Shown here piece by piece: positions 9,871 to 19,680 of a DNA stretch of 64,000 nt (its first letter is position 1; each line of letters starts with the position of its first letter). The position numbers were made by a program, and so were the translations under genes. The notes under the pieces were generated by a model, which was not told the origin of the DNA, made no database searches, and worked only from the letters and a program-made list of their open reading frames with translations. This DNA is from Alishewanella longhuensis (GTDB lineage Bacteria > Pseudomonadota > Gammaproteobacteria > Enterobacterales > Alteromonadaceae). The stretch lies in the NCBI RefSeq assembly GCF_014653435.1, contig NZ_BNAO01000004.1:337936-401935 (forward strand), read 5' to 3'.

Positions 9871-10614
9871 TTAGGGGGCAACTCGAAATTTGCGTTCAAA
9901 GTACTTCTTAAATAACGTTATTGCCAATACCCCTATAATGGGCGCGATTAGCCAACTGACTATTTGCCAGTGCCCGGTTAATATCCCAGCTAGCATCCTT
10001 CTACCGCCTGCGGCAAAAAATGCGGTATAAAGTGCGATACCGCTGGCAATCATCGAGCTGAAGTGCTCAATAATCCATTGCCGCTGAGCTAGCTTTGTTT
10101 GCCAGGTATAACGCCAAATACTTATAGCAGTCACGATCCCTACAGTAGAAAAAACCATAAAGAGCACAGTACCGCTTTTCCAGCCCGACCAAAGCATGTA
10201 GCAACTACCGAGCAACAGCAGCAGAACCGGTAATTGCAGTTGCCAACACTTAAGTTGCTGCAAAGCAGATTTCGCTTGTAAGACAGCATAGGCATGGCGA
10301 ACGGTAACCCAGGTAAGAACACTGAGCAGCAATAGAAAAGAGGAAAAATGTCGTCTTACGCGGGCAAAGTGTTCCTGTTTATCCGCAGGTAGGGGGTTAC
10401 CGCTGGTATAGACCGCAATAGGATCGATCAGTACCAAGATACTCATAATAGCGCCAGAGGCTGCGATAAAAAGCATCATCTTATAATAGAGACGACCGCT
10501 GACATTATGTATTTTGCTACCTTTCTTGCTTACAATTGGCAGCCAAAACAGCAGCAGACATATTGCCCCCAGTAGAATGTGTACGTAAAGTAAAGTGGAA
10601 TGTATGGTTGACAT
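9871..10614 (-). CDS. DUF2306-like integral membrane protein
   Basis: 247 residues with about seven hydrophobic helices. The N-terminal pattern (YVHILLGAICLLLFWLPI, then KGSKIHNVSGRLYYKMM) matches the DUF2306 type of predicted membrane proteins, whose function is unknown. Scattered histidines and arginines lie at helix ends. Read on the minus strand, GGAGG lies just upstream of the ATG, a strong start. It is divergent from the sensor kinase gene across about 130 bases, so it is a candidate target of that two-component system. This is inference from position only. Confidence 0.65.
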   Translation of the reverse strand: MSTIHSTLLYVHILLGAICLLLFWLPIVSKKGSKIHNVSGRLYYKMMLFIAASGAIMSILVLIDPIAVYTSGNPLPADKQEHFARVRRHFSSFLLLLSVLTWVTVRHAYAVLQAKSALQQLKCWQLQLPVLLLLLGSCYMLWSGWKSGTVLFMVFSTVGIVTAISIWRYTWQTKLAQRQWIIEHFSSMIASGIALYTAFFAAGGRRMLAGILTGHWQIVSWLIAPIIGVLAITLFKKYFERKFRVAP

Positions 10615-10745
10615 GACAAAGCCTCCATTGTTTGCAGCCTGCAGTGTAATGAAGGTTTGGAGGCGATACAGGTGCCAGAAGTCAGCATGTTAAAACATGA
10701 CTTTTGGCCTATTGCAGTTATTAGTTAAACGCAGATAATACGTTA

Positions 10746-11885
10746 ATGAAGCTACGTTTCCCTCTTGAGACCCTAGCTGGTGTTTTAACCTGGCTGTTGG
10801 TGTCGGCGCTAACCTTACTTATCCTGCAGCGTTTACCGGGTGAACAACCTATTGTGCTGGTTACGTTACTTCTGTTGCTCTATGGCATCGGCTTTATCTT
10901 ACTCACGCAAGAACATCATAGTTGTGGCCTGAGCGGACGCTATGGTCGTTATTTGTTATGGTTAACATTACTGTGTGCTTTTTCATTGTTAGTGATACTA
11001 CCGCCGAGGCAGTTTGATTATCTTTCCATTCTAACCATTATCTGGGTCTGTTTATTACCGCATAGTATGTCGCAGCGTCGGGCACTGTTGTTAAGTGCAG
11101 TAATCGTGGTGAGTTGGTTTAGTTTACAGGCTTACTTAGAACAACGCAGTTTGTGGATCACCGCTAGCTTATATGGTGCATTTCACCTCTTTGCGGTGAT
11201 AATGCAAAGTGCTATTACTGCTGAACAACAGGCTAAACAGGCGTTGGCCGCGAAAAATCTGGAGCTACAAAGCGCCCAGCAACTGTTATTAGCGGCATCG
11301 CGCCAAAATGAGCGCATGCGTATTGCCCGAGATTTGCACGATTTACTGGGACACCATCTAACGGCACTCACCATTCAGCTGCAGATTGCCTGCTATCATA
11401 CAGAGGGAGAGGCCAAGCAGCAGGTAGAGCAAAGTTTGCAATTGGCCAGGTTATTGCTGTCTGATGTGCGTGAGGTCGTAAGTTCAATGCGTGAACATTC
11501 TGATCTTAATTTGCAGCAACTGTTAAAGCCGCTGCTAGCAAGTTTACCCAAACCGTTACAGGTGGAGTTGGATATTCCAGCCGAGTTAAGCCTCTCCGGT
11601 GTTCTACCAGCCCAGCATATATTGATGCTGGTGCGGGAAGCCATCAGTAATACCTTAAAGCACGCCAGGGCCACTAAACTTTGTATCAGTGCAAGGGTAG
11701 ATCAGCAGCACGTAGTGCTCACTATCACAGATAATGGCCAGGTGGTAAGTAATTGGCAATCGGGAAATGGTCTAACGGGTATGCAAGAGCGTTTAGCTGA
11801 ATGCGGTGGCAGTTTACAAGTAAGTGATCATACTGGTGCTATGCGTTTAGAGCTGCGCTTACCGCAGGAGCATGTCCGTGTTTAA
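10746..11885 (+). CDS. Sensor histidine kinase, NarL/DesK type (HisKA_3)
   Basis: 379 residues. The N-terminal 150 or so hold about five membrane helices with little periplasmic sequence, as in kinases that sense the membrane itself. A short coiled linker leads to a HisKA_3 dimerisation domain with the phospho-accepting histidine in ARDLHDLLGHH. The ATPase domain has the N-box REAISNTLKHA, TITDNG and NGLTGMQERL. The gene overlaps the response regulator gene by 14 bases, so the two are co-translated partners. The signal is not identifiable from sequence. No clear ribosome site precedes the ATG. Confidence 0.85.
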   Translation: MKLRFPLETLAGVLTWLLVSALTLLILQRLPGEQPIVLVTLLLLLYGIGFILLTQEHHSCGLSGRYGRYLLWLTLLCAFSLLVILPPRQFDYLSILTIIWVCLLPHSMSQRRALLLSAVIVVSWFSLQAYLEQRSLWITASLYGAFHLFAVIMQSAITAEQQAKQALAAKNLELQSAQQLLLAASRQNERMRIARDLHDLLGHHLTALTIQLQIACYHTEGEAKQQVEQSLQLARLLLSDVREVVSSMREHSDLNLQQLLKPLLASLPKPLQVELDIPAELSLSGVLPAQHILMLVREAISNTLKHARATKLCISARVDQQHVVLTITDNGQVVSNWQSGNGLTGMQERLAECGGSLQVSDHTGAMRLELRLPQEHVRV

Positions 11886-12528
11886 AGTATTGCTGGTAGA
11901 TGATCAAAAATTAATTCGTGAGGGTATTCGTAGTTTATTAGCGATATCGGGCAAAGTTCAGGTAGTGGCTGACGCTGCCGATGGTACCAGTGTTGTGGCG
12001 CTTTGTCAGGTTCATCGACCAGACGTAATTTTGCTCGATCTCTCTATGCCAATAATGGATGGCATTGAAACCTTACAGGCTTTGCAACAAGCCGCCATAA
12101 GCACACCCGTTTTAGTGTTAACAACGTTCGATGAGCATGATTTAGTATTGCAAAGTATCCAAACTGGCGCTAAGGGCTTTTTGCTAAAAGATGTGTCGCT
12201 GGACACACTGGTATCGGCCATTGCTGCCTTGGCCAGCGGTGGTAGCTTTTTTCATCCTAATATAACTGAGCGCTTACTTACTCAGGTGCGAAAACAACCA
12301 AAAACTGCTTTTAGTAAACCGGTAGCTTTTGAAGCGTTAACCGATAAAGAGCTTGAAATATTGCAGTTGATGGCAGCAGGTTACAGTAATAAAGAGATTG
12401 CCAGCGCCTTGTCTAAATCTGAAGGTACGGTAAAAAATCAGTGTTCCACCATTCTCAGTAAATTGGGGGTTCGCGACCGCACACGTGCTGTGTTGTTGGC
12501 ATTGGAGCAGGGATTAATTATTTCATAA
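11872..12528 (+). CDS. LuxR/NarL-family response regulator
   Basis: 218 residues: a receiver domain with the acidic pair in LLVDD, the phosphorylated aspartate in DVILLDLSMP, and a threonine and lysine in VLTTF and LLKDVS, then a LuxR-type helix-turn-helix (LTDKELEILQLMAAG, SNKEIASAL, GTVKNQ). It is the cognate regulator of the preceding kinase. AGGAG at 11866-11870 is only one base from the ATG at 11872 but seven from an in-frame GTG at 11878 (MFKVLLVDD), so translation may really begin at the GTG. Confidence 0.9.
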   Translation: MSVFKVLLVDDQKLIREGIRSLLAISGKVQVVADAADGTSVVALCQVHRPDVILLDLSMPIMDGIETLQALQQAAISTPVLVLTTFDEHDLVLQSIQTGAKGFLLKDVSLDTLVSAIAALASGGSFFHPNITERLLTQVRKQPKTAFSKPVAFEALTDKELEILQLMAAGYSNKEIASALSKSEGTVKNQCSTILSKLGVRDRTRAVLLALEQGLIIS

Positions 12529-12592
12529 GAATTGTTTTGCTGGTTGGTTGCAACTGACTGTAGAGCAGCCAAACTAGCGGGTAGCCGAAAAA

Positions 12593-12659
12593 TTATCCAC
12601 AAGACTCCGGTACTGGCCGGAGGTCTGAGCTTTGGCCGGTACCGGAGTCTTGTGGATAA
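12593..12659. repeat. DnaA-box palindrome element, copy 2
   Basis: A symmetric hairpin with an exact TTATCCACA at the left end (12593-12601) and its complement TGTGGATAA at the right (12651-12659). The arms of about 26 bases pair with a single G/T mismatch. The arm sequence CAAGACTCC differs from copy 1 (CACAACTCC), and the other arm differs in the matching way. The loop is close to copy 1's loop read on the opposite strand. It ends two bases before the decayed Nramp gene, between convergent genes. Confidence 0.92.
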
Positions 12660-12660
12660 G

Positions 12661-13721
12661 TTAGTTGAAGGCGAGGTAGAGGGGGCGGCCGCTTAGCATT
12701 AAGGTAACCGCGAATACGGCGAGGCCGAGCAGATTGTGCCGATATTGGCCGAGGTTAGGCGCGTTGACCGCCAATAGCGAGCATAGGGTAATAATCGGCA
12801 GTAGAATGCCGTTGGCAACCTGCGCGAACCAGATCACGCTTAACGGTTTCAAAGCGAGGCTGGACACGACGACCCCAATTGACATTACTAACAGCTAGGT
12901 CAGCCGAAACTGCGTTGCGTTAAGCGTCAACAGTCCCTGCAGTGCATAGGCTGCTGCCAGCGGTGCTGTTAGCGCCAAAGATAACCCTGCCGCCAGTAAT
13001 CCCAGCGCCATTAGATAGCGGGCGCCACGATCAAATAGAGGCTCCAACGACAACGCCAGCTCACCCGCATTGTTTAAACTGAGCCCTTTACCGAAAAATG
13101 CCGTTGCCGCGATTGAGATTATGGCTAGAGTAATCAAAGTTCCCAGCGGAATTGCGGTACGTAAATCGGCTGCTGACTCGCCCAGCGCCTCTGTCTTATC
13201 CGTTGTTCGCCATTTTGTGCTGCACTGGCCGCGTGTGAAAACAGCGAATAAGGCACCACCGTGGTACCAATCAGAGCAATAATGGTTAAGGTTGCACCGT
13301 CTGGCAGCGTCGGTACAATGGTTAAGGTTGCACCGTCTGGCAGCGTCGGTACAAAGAGTCCTCGCAGCATGGCACCCAAGTCAGGCCGGGTCAGCAGCAT
13401 ACTACTGATAAATGCCAGGCTCATCAGCAGAACTAAGCCAATTAGCCAGTGCTCAACTCGCTGATAGTTACCCTGCCATAGGATAGCGGAGGCGATAAAG
13501 CCCAGCAATAGCGCCCAGGGATTCAAAGCTGTCCGCTTTGCCAGTGCACGTCGCCAGGCGGTATCGCCCCAGATGGCCTCGGCACCAAGGCTGGCATCAG
13601 TTAAATTGCTGCCCTGATAAGCGCTATTACCGACGACAATAGCACCAATCACCAGTAGCGCAAGCAGCGTTTTAAGCACATGAATAAAGTTTATATTTTG
13701 GTTACTGCTAAGCGTCTTCAA
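12661..13721 (-). pseudogene. Decayed Nramp-family metal transporter
   Basis: Three consecutive minus-strand fragments (13721-13134, 13137-12895, 12885-12661) together match most of the intact Nramp-like protein encoded at 40397-41623. Lesions: the first hundred or so residues, including helix 1, are missing; a one-base frameshift lies near 13213-13225, where the intact protein reads SSAKKWQ; an in-frame amber TAG at 12895-12897 replaces the tryptophan of FRLTW; and a 36-bp tandem duplication lies at 13281-13352. Shared blocks include IGNSAYQG (VGNSAYQG here), LNPWALLLG and IALIGTTVVPYSLF. No functional transporter can be made. Confidence 0.93.
13281..13352. repeat. 36-bp tandem duplication inside the Nramp pseudogene
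   Basis: Two identical 36-base units (13281-13316 and 13317-13352). Translated on the minus strand they give the 12-residue unit PTLPDGATLTIV twice; the intact paralogue has one copy (HMPTGATLTVIA). The two units show no difference, so the duplication looks recent compared with the divergence between the paralogues. Confidence 0.93.
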
Positions 13722-13873
13722 AGGGCTCTGACATGAAGGTTTAACTTCAAGCTTATGATTTTTATGAATAATAAAAAATATTAAATTTTTCTAATTTTTT
13801 TTGACCAGAAAACTAAATCGCTACGTAGACATAGAAGCGTAAACAAACGCAGACAATATTGGAGAATAGCGCC

Positions 13874-15841
13874 ATGTCTAGTTTAAGCCAGTTAGTGTTG
13901 AATTTAAGTGTCAAAAGAAAGTTGCTCAGCGGTTTTGCGGTAGTGCTGGCAATTTTATTAACCATCAGCACGCTGAGCTTTCAAGCTCTGAGTGCGTTAA
14001 GTGAACGTTTTACCTTACTGAACAATGTGAAAAGTATTAGTTTGTTAATCTCCGACGCCAGACAGCAAGAGAAAAATTTTATTCTGCGTGGAGATGCGCG
14101 CTACATCGATGAGGCAGTTGCCTTAGTTGACCAGAGTTTAGGCCTTGCCGGAGCTGCCATAGCGGATTTTAGCACCCCTGAGAGTGTGTTGCTTATGCAA
14201 ACCTTGCAGCAACAGGCCAGAAATTATCAACAAGAACTGCGAAATTATCAGCGACTAGAGCAAGAGAATCAGAGTCGCCAACAACAGATGGAAGCACAGG
14301 CGTACGCTGCCATCAGAAGCTTTAACCAGTTGGAACAGGATTTCCGGGCCAAGGCTACTGCTGCTATCGAACGTCAGGGAAATTCAGAAAGTATTAACGC
14401 TTTGCGCTACTCTCAGCTAGCTTCCGATGCCAATAGAGCCTTAATGGAAGCCCGGCGGCTAGAACGCAATTTTATCATCAGTAAAGATAACGCCGTGTAT
14501 CAGGCACTGTTGGCGCAGTTAACTGTGTTGGAGCAAATTGTGCCGCAATTACAGCAGAGTAGCACTGAAACCGAAGTTCAGCAGTTGTTGACCGAGATTA
14601 ACCAACAACTTAATGCTTATCGTGCCGAGTTTAGTCGCTTTCGTCAGCTCAGTGTTCAGCTGGAAGCCTCTGAGCAACAGCTAACAGAGCAGGCGCGTGC
14701 TGTGGTATCCGATGCAGATAGCTCGTTGGAACGACAACTTGAGCGTTTAGCCAGTGAAGAGCAACAACTTAAAGCGGTACTGATGTTTTCTAGCGTTTTG
14801 GCCTTGATATTGGGGATAACCGCTGCACTTATCATTACCCGAATGATTGTTAAACCTCTACAGCAAGTTGTTGAAGTTGCAGATAAAATCGCGGATGGTG
14901 ACTTAACTGCAGATTTACATTCAGTTCGCACCGATGAGTTAGGGCAGTTAATGCAGGCAATGCAACGTATGACGTTGAGCTTGCGACAGCTGATTTTACG
15001 TTTATCCAGCGGCATTACCCAGCTCGCCAGTTCGACCGAAGAAATGGCGGTGATTTCGCAACAAACCAGTACCGGAGTTGCCCAACAAAAAATGGAAACT
15101 ATGCAGGTAGCAACGGCGATGAACGAAATGACGGCGACTGTGCAGGACGTTGCTCGCAGTGCAGAAGAGGCGTCAACTGCTGCAACGCATTCAGCTGAGC
15201 AGGCTGAATTTAGTAACCGGGTACTGGATCGCACTATGACAGGTATTAAGAGCCTGGCGCAGGAGGTGAGTGAATCGGCTAACGCTATTTCGGCCTTACA
15301 AGAAGAGGCTGCCAGCATAGGCGAAATTGTTAGTGTTATATCGGGTATTACTGAGCAAACTAACTTGCTGGCACTTAATGCAGCTATAGAAGCCGCACGT
15401 GCTGGCGAAGCTGGCAGGGGGTTTTCGGTGGTTGCGGATGAGGTTAGGCAGCTGGCAAATCGGGCACAACAATCCACCACAAAAATCAGTGAAGTGATAA
15501 AACGTTTACAGCAAAAAACTGAGCAGGCGGTGCTGGCAATGCAAGCCAACGCGGGGATGGCTAACGATGTCTTCAAATCGACTGACGATGCGACGGCTGC
15601 GATTGAGCAAATTATCAGTAATATTAGAAATATTCAGGCAATGAATCAGCAAATTGCTGCAGCTGCACTGCAGCAAAGCACTGTGGCTGAGGAGATAAAT
15701 CGCAGCCTCACCAATATTCAAGTGGTGACAGAGCAATCTTCGGTCGCAATTGAAGAAACCGCGAAAACCAGCAGTGCGCTCAGTCAGCTAGGACTGGAAC
15801 AACAGCAACTGGCTAATCAGTTCCGTTTATCTGCAGCTTGA
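13874..15841 (+). CDS. Methyl-accepting chemotaxis protein with helical bimodular (HBM) sensor
   Basis: 655 residues: TM1 at about 15-40, a helical periplasmic domain of some 240 residues, TM2 at about 300-325, HAMP, and a cytoplasmic signalling domain with the conserved hairpin tip ([20 protein letters not shown]). The sensor has two related segments, [13 protein letters not shown] and [13 protein letters not shown], the repeat typical of HBM domains such as Pseudomonas McpS, which binds TCA-cycle acids. No C-terminal CheR-binding pentapeptide is seen. A TTG at 13859 opens the frame, but GGAG at 13861-13864 supports the ATG at 13874. The AT-rich stretch upstream (13740-13800) holds no gene. 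It is probably co-transcribed with the next gene. Confidence 0.9.
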   Translation: MSSLSQLVLNLSVKRKLLSGFAVVLAILLTISTLSFQALSALSERFTLLNNVKSISLLISDARQQEKNFILRGDARYIDEAVALVDQSLGLAGAAIADFSTPESVLLMQTLQQQARNYQQELRNYQRLEQENQSRQQQMEAQAYAAIRSFNQLEQDFRAKATAAIERQGNSESINALRYSQLASDANRALMEARRLERNFIISKDNAVYQALLAQLTVLEQIVPQLQQSSTETEVQQLLTEINQQLNAYRAEFSRFRQLSVQLEASEQQLTEQARAVVSDADSSLERQLERLASEEQQLKAVLMFSSVLALILGITAALIITRMIVKPLQQVVEVADKIADGDLTADLHSVRTDELGQLMQAMQRMTLSLRQLILRLSSGITQLASSTEEMAVISQQTSTGVAQQKMETMQVATAMNEMTATVQDVARSAEEASTAATHSAEQAEFSNRVLDRTMTGIKSLAQEVSESANAISALQEEAASIGEIVSVISGITEQTNLLALNAAIEAARAGEAGRGFSVVADEVRQLANRAQQSTTKISEVIKRLQQKTEQAVLAMQANAGMANDVFKSTDDATAAIEQIISNIRNIQAMNQQIAAAALQQSTVAEEINRSLTNIQVVTEQSSVAIEETAKTSSALSQLGLEQQQLANQFRLSAA

Positions 15842-15885
15842 TTGTGTCGGCAGTCGATGCCGACTCGTAGCGCCTGGAGGGTGCA

Positions 15886-17976
15886 ATGTTAGAAAAGAAT
15901 TCTAAGTTAACACCCGGGGCTTTTTACCAATTTCAGGTAGATAGCCAAGGTAGCTATACCTTAACTGCAATGAGTGAGATGATTGAAACCTTACTCGGTT
16001 TCAGCGCCTGCCTACTAAAAATGCAACCGGCTTTATTATTTGAGCGGATGCATCCGCAAGATGTGCTGCGGGTGAAGCGTGAGACAGAAAAATCTGCGGC
16101 GCAGCTGACAGTTTTTCACAGTCAGTACCGTTTTCAGCATGCAGCTGGACATTGGGTATGGTTGGCTGCGCAGTCTGAGCCAACTCTTTTTGCAGATGGT
16201 GTTCGCTGGCATGGTTTTATCTACGATATCAGCGAACAAAAACAGATTGAGCGGCGATTGAAACGTGCAATGCTGGATGGTCAGTTGTTGTTGGATCATA
16301 TGATGGATGCAGTCATCACAGCTGATCAACGCGGCATAATTCAAACCTTTAATCCGGCTGCACAGCGTTTGTTTGGGTATACCAAGGCCGAAGTGCTTGG
16401 TAAGAATATCGCCATGTTGATGCCGCATACTCATGCTAGCCGTCATGATCACTACCTTGCCGCTTATGATAAAAGTAAGATCCCAAAAGTTGTTGGTAAT
16501 AGCCGGAAACTGGAAGCAAAACATCGCGATGGCAGTTTAATCAGTATTGAACTGCGCGTATCAGACGTATTAAGGCAAGATGGTAGAACCTACTTAGCAG
16601 TGATCCGGGATTTGCGAGAGCAACAGCAAGCGGGTGATCTAAAGCGCTTACGTTACCTGGATCCGTTAACTAACTTGCCAGACAGATATAGCCTGCTGAT
16701 TGAGCTGCAATCAACACTAGATGCCTTCTGGCCGGAAACAACACAATATGCGTTGTTGTTAATTGATATTAGAAACTTTAAGAAAATCAATGATTGGCTA
16801 ACGCATCAACATGGTGATGAATTATTGCGGCAGGTGGCTGGTCGTTTAAAACAAATCATACCTTATCAGCGCTTTTTAGCGCGTACCGGGGCTGATGAGT
16901 TTGCTTTTATTATCAGCCGGGAGCAACCCTCGGTAGAAGAGTTTAGTCAGTACTGTGATGCCATTGTCACTGCTCTGCTGCAGCAAATGAAACAACCTTT
17001 TGTCGTGTTTGAGCGTGAAGTGCCTCTTGCTGTGAATATTGGGTTAGCGACTTTGGAGTTAGGAATGAAACCTGAATCCTGGTTAAAAGCCTGTGAGTTG
17101 GCGTTAGATCATGCCAAATTATATGAAACTGCTGATTACATCTTTTTTTCACCTGAGCTGGCACAAAAAACCTTGGGTAAGTCACAGTTGGAGCTGGAGT
17201 TGCAGCAGGCTTTGGCAGAACAGCAATTAAAGCTATTTCTACAAGCTAAGTTTGATAGTGAAAAGCATTTACAAGGTGCCGAGGTATTATTACGCTGGCA
17301 GCATCCTACTCGTGGCTGGGTCTCTCCAGCGGAATTTATCCCTTTGGCAGAAGAGTCTGAGCTGATTGTACAAATTGGTGCCTGGGTGCTCGAGCAAGCC
17401 TGCATCTTATTGCGTGACTGGCAGCAAACGGAACAAACAGCTGAACTGGATCTGGCGGTAAACATTAGCAGCAGGCAATTCAGTGAGCAGCAGTTCGTTG
17501 TAAAAACCTTGCAAATGATTGAACGTTATCAGGTTAATCCGCAGCGTCTGCATTTGGAGCTAACGGAAAGCTTGCTAATTAATAACGCGGATGACGTGGT
17601 TGAAAAAATGATGTTGTTAAACAGTAAGGGGATCACCTTTTCACTGGACGACTTTGGTACAGGGTATTCTTCGCTCAGTTATTTAAAACGCTTACCGTTG
17701 CAGGTTTTGAAGATTGATCGTAGTTTTGTTAGAGAGATGCATAGCAACCCAAATGATCAGGTGTTGGCGAAAACTATAGTATCTATGGCGCACAGCCTCG
17801 GCTTGGGTGTAATTGCCGAAGGTGTTGAAGACGAGAGACAATTTAGTTTATTAAAAAATATGGGGTGTGGTGGTTTTCAAGGCTTTTATTTACATAAACC
17901 GGCAGCAGTGTCAGACTTTACCAAGCAGCTAATCGGCGCATCAGCTGCTTGGCATTGTCAACATATCTATGCTTAG
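15886..17976 (+). CDS. PAS-PAS-GGDEF-EAL protein, second PAS FixL-like (probable haem)
   Basis: 696 residues with no membrane helices. PAS 1 spans about 10-120 and PAS 2 about 130-250. A GGDEF domain follows at about 255-420 with the degenerate active site ARTGADEF, then an EAL domain with EVLLRW, ELTES, DDFGTGYSS and IAEGVED. The EAL catalytic residues look intact, so net c-di-GMP hydrolysis is likely, with the GGDEF part probably regulatory. PAS 2 contains RHDHYLAAY, in which H187 aligns with the haem-binding histidine of FixL and R207, twenty residues later, with FixL R220. A strong GGAGG precedes the ATG. It follows the chemoreceptor by 45 bases. Confidence 0.88.
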   Translation: MLEKNSKLTPGAFYQFQVDSQGSYTLTAMSEMIETLLGFSACLLKMQPALLFERMHPQDVLRVKRETEKSAAQLTVFHSQYRFQHAAGHWVWLAAQSEPTLFADGVRWHGFIYDISEQKQIERRLKRAMLDGQLLLDHMMDAVITADQRGIIQTFNPAAQRLFGYTKAEVLGKNIAMLMPHTHASRHDHYLAAYDKSKIPKVVGNSRKLEAKHRDGSLISIELRVSDVLRQDGRTYLAVIRDLREQQQAGDLKRLRYLDPLTNLPDRYSLLIELQSTLDAFWPETTQYALLLIDIRNFKKINDWLTHQHGDELLRQVAGRLKQIIPYQRFLARTGADEFAFIISREQPSVEEFSQYCDAIVTALLQQMKQPFVVFEREVPLAVNIGLATLELGMKPESWLKACELALDHAKLYETADYIFFSPELAQKTLGKSQLELELQQALAEQQLKLFLQAKFDSEKHLQGAEVLLRWQHPTRGWVSPAEFIPLAEESELIVQIGAWVLEQACILLRDWQQTEQTAELDLAVNISSRQFSEQQFVVKTLQMIERYQVNPQRLHLELTESLLINNADDVVEKMMLLNSKGITFSLDDFGTGYSSLSYLKRLPLQVLKIDRSFVREMHSNPNDQVLAKTIVSMAHSLGLGVIAEGVEDERQFSLLKNMGCGGFQGFYLHKPAAVSDFTKQLIGASAAWHCQHIYA

Positions 17977-18032
17977 TAACAACGCTTCTTTTCGATCGGT
18001 ACCGCGGTATATTGGGTTATCAGACGTAAACC

Positions 18033-18078
18033 TTATCCACAGCACTCCGGTACCACCTAATAAGTCAACTTATCCACA
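18033..18078. repeat. DnaA-box element, copy 3 (degenerate, direct orientation)
   Basis: Two exact TTATCCACA boxes in the same orientation (18033-18041 and 18070-18078). The first is followed by GCACTCCGGTACC, a half-element whose partner arm is missing. It lies between convergent genes (the GGDEF-EAL gene and galE). It looks like a broken or unit-length version of the full palindromes. Confidence 0.8.
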
Positions 18079-18101
18079 GCCCGTCAATGTCACCTGATAA
18101 A

Positions 18102-19121
18102 TTAGCTTTTGTAGCCATTAGGATTTTGGCTTTGCCAGTGCCAGGTATCTTGCACCATATCTGCCAAGGTTTTTTCGGTTTGCCAACCCAGTAACTGTTT
18201 GGCTTTAGTTGGCTCGGCGTAGCAACTGGCTATATCGCCTGGCCGCCGCGGGGCGATTTTATAAGGCACGGCTACCTGGTTTCTTGCACTGAACGCTTTC
18301 ACCATATCCAGTACGCTGTAGCCAACACCTGTACCTAAGTTAATTGCTTCAATGCCCTGATGCTGCTGTAAATACTCCAGTGCCTTGAGATGTCCTTTCG
18401 CCAGATCGGCCACATGAATATAGTCGCGCACCCCTGTACCATCTGGGGTGGGGTAATCATTACCAAACACCGATAGCTGTTCACGTTTACCTACAGCAAC
18501 CTGTGCAATAAATGGCAGTAAATTATTGGGGATACCATTGGGATCTTCGCCAATCAGGCCGCTTATATCAGCGCCAACCGGATTGAAGTAGCGTAGCAAG
18601 GCAACAGACCAATCCGGCTCCGCTTTAACAAGGTCCTCTAAAATAAGCTCAATCATTAGCTTACTTTGACCATAAGGGTTCGTAGCAGAGCGAGGCGCAC
18701 TTTCTTTTATCGGCACTTCTTTGGCATCGCCGTAAACGGTAGCGGATGAGCTAAAAACGAGTTTTTTTACATTAAAATGGCGCATTACCCGACAGAGGGT
18801 TATGGTACCAGCCACGTTATTGTCGTAGTAATGTAAAGGCAATTGAGTCGATTCGCCTACCGCCTTTAACCCGGCGAAGTGTATTACCGCACTAATTGTA
18901 TATTGACTAAACACTGCGGTTAATGCCGCTTGATCGCGGATATCACCGGTAATGGTAACAATTTTTTCGCCCGATAACTGCTCAACACGCTTTAGTGCCT
19001 CATCTGAACTATTACTGTAGTTATCAAAGCTAATAACTTTATAGCCGGCACGCACTAAACAGAGTGCAGTATGGCTACCGATATAGCCAGCGCCGCCTGT
19101 TAGTAAAATGTAATTGCTCAT
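18102..19121 (-). CDS. galE: UDP-glucose 4-epimerase
   Basis: 339 residues, the usual length. It interconverts UDP-glucose and UDP-galactose for sugar use and envelope polysaccharides. It is an extended SDR with the NAD motif GGAGYIGSH at the N-terminus, SSSATVYG, the catalytic YGQSK and the RYFNPVGA segment typical of GalE. AAGGGA-type bases lie upstream of the ATG on the minus strand. It follows the YciI gene by 24 bases on the same strand, so they are probably co-transcribed. No other gal genes are nearby, pointing to a polysaccharide rather than a galactose-use role. Confidence 0.95.
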   Translation of the reverse strand: MSNYILLTGGAGYIGSHTALCLVRAGYKVISFDNYSNSSDEALKRVEQLSGEKIVTITGDIRDQAALTAVFSQYTISAVIHFAGLKAVGESTQLPLHYYDNNVAGTITLCRVMRHFNVKKLVFSSSATVYGDAKEVPIKESAPRSATNPYGQSKLMIELILEDLVKAEPDWSVALLRYFNPVGADISGLIGEDPNGIPNNLLPFIAQVAVGKREQLSVFGNDYPTPDGTGVRDYIHVADLAKGHLKALEYLQQHQGIEAINLGTGVGYSVLDMVKAFSARNQVAVPYKIAPRRPGDIASCYAEPTKAKQLLGWQTEKTLADMVQDTWHWQSQNPNGYKS

Positions 19122-19145
19122 TGCTGCAATCCCTTGGACATGTAA

Positions 19146-19445
19146 TTAAGGTAGCACTTTTTTGTAAGGTTTGACGGTGGCTTTTACATAGACACCGGCT
19201 TGCCAGTAAGGATCAGCTGCGGCCCAGGCTTCGGCATCAGTCAAAGAGGGAAACTCAGCAATCACTAGAGAACCGGTAAAACCGGCTTCACCAGGCGCTT
19301 CTGAGTCAATCGCGGGTAATGGGCCTGCGGCAAATAAACGCTGTTCATTTTTTAGCTGTTCTAGCCTGGCCAGGTGAGCAGGGCGGGCTGCCAACCGTTT
19401 TTCCAGACTATTGGCCGCATCTTCTGCATAAATCATATATAACAT
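19146..19445 (-). CDS. YciI family protein
   Basis: 99 residues, a ferredoxin-like fold protein of the YciI family. Visible features are the opening [10 protein letters not shown], the central GPLPAID, and the typical [20 protein letters not shown] near the end. The family's roles are mostly unknown; some members are small enzymes acting on chlorinated aromatics. On the minus strand AAGGTGAG precedes the ATG. It sits upstream of galE and probably shares its promoter, which would lie in 19446-19680 back to back with that of the transporter gene. Confidence 0.85.
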   Translation of the reverse strand: MLYMIYAEDAANSLEKRLAARPAHLARLEQLKNEQRLFAAGPLPAIDSEAPGEAGFTGSLVIAEFPSLTDAEAWAAADPYWQAGVYVKATVKPYKKVLP

Positions 19446-19680
19446 GTTAAAAACTCACCTTAAAAAATAAGCCAGAACCTTAGCAGATTTGCGGTTTAAA
19501 ACCAATTGCTGCGAGTAACAATTGAGGTCGGGCTAGGATTTCTCAACACAGGCTGTTAGCATGCAGCTGACAACAATAAATTATAACTATAACAATTACC
19601 CAAACTGCCTTGTGAAAGCTTATATGAGTGAACACTGCGGCTAGCAAGGGTATATCACTATATCCAGGAGTCACGCAGTT

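Noticed and set aside
12661..13721. Three separate small membrane-protein genes
   Set aside because: The three frames are consecutive parts of one Nramp protein when aligned with the intact paralogue at 40397-41623, separated by a stop codon and a frameshift.
14656..15576. 306-codon open frame on the minus strand inside the chemoreceptor gene
   Set aside because: It is rich in Ser, Cys and Ala without domain features and lies opposite a well-recognised MCP signalling domain; it is an antisense shadow of that gene.
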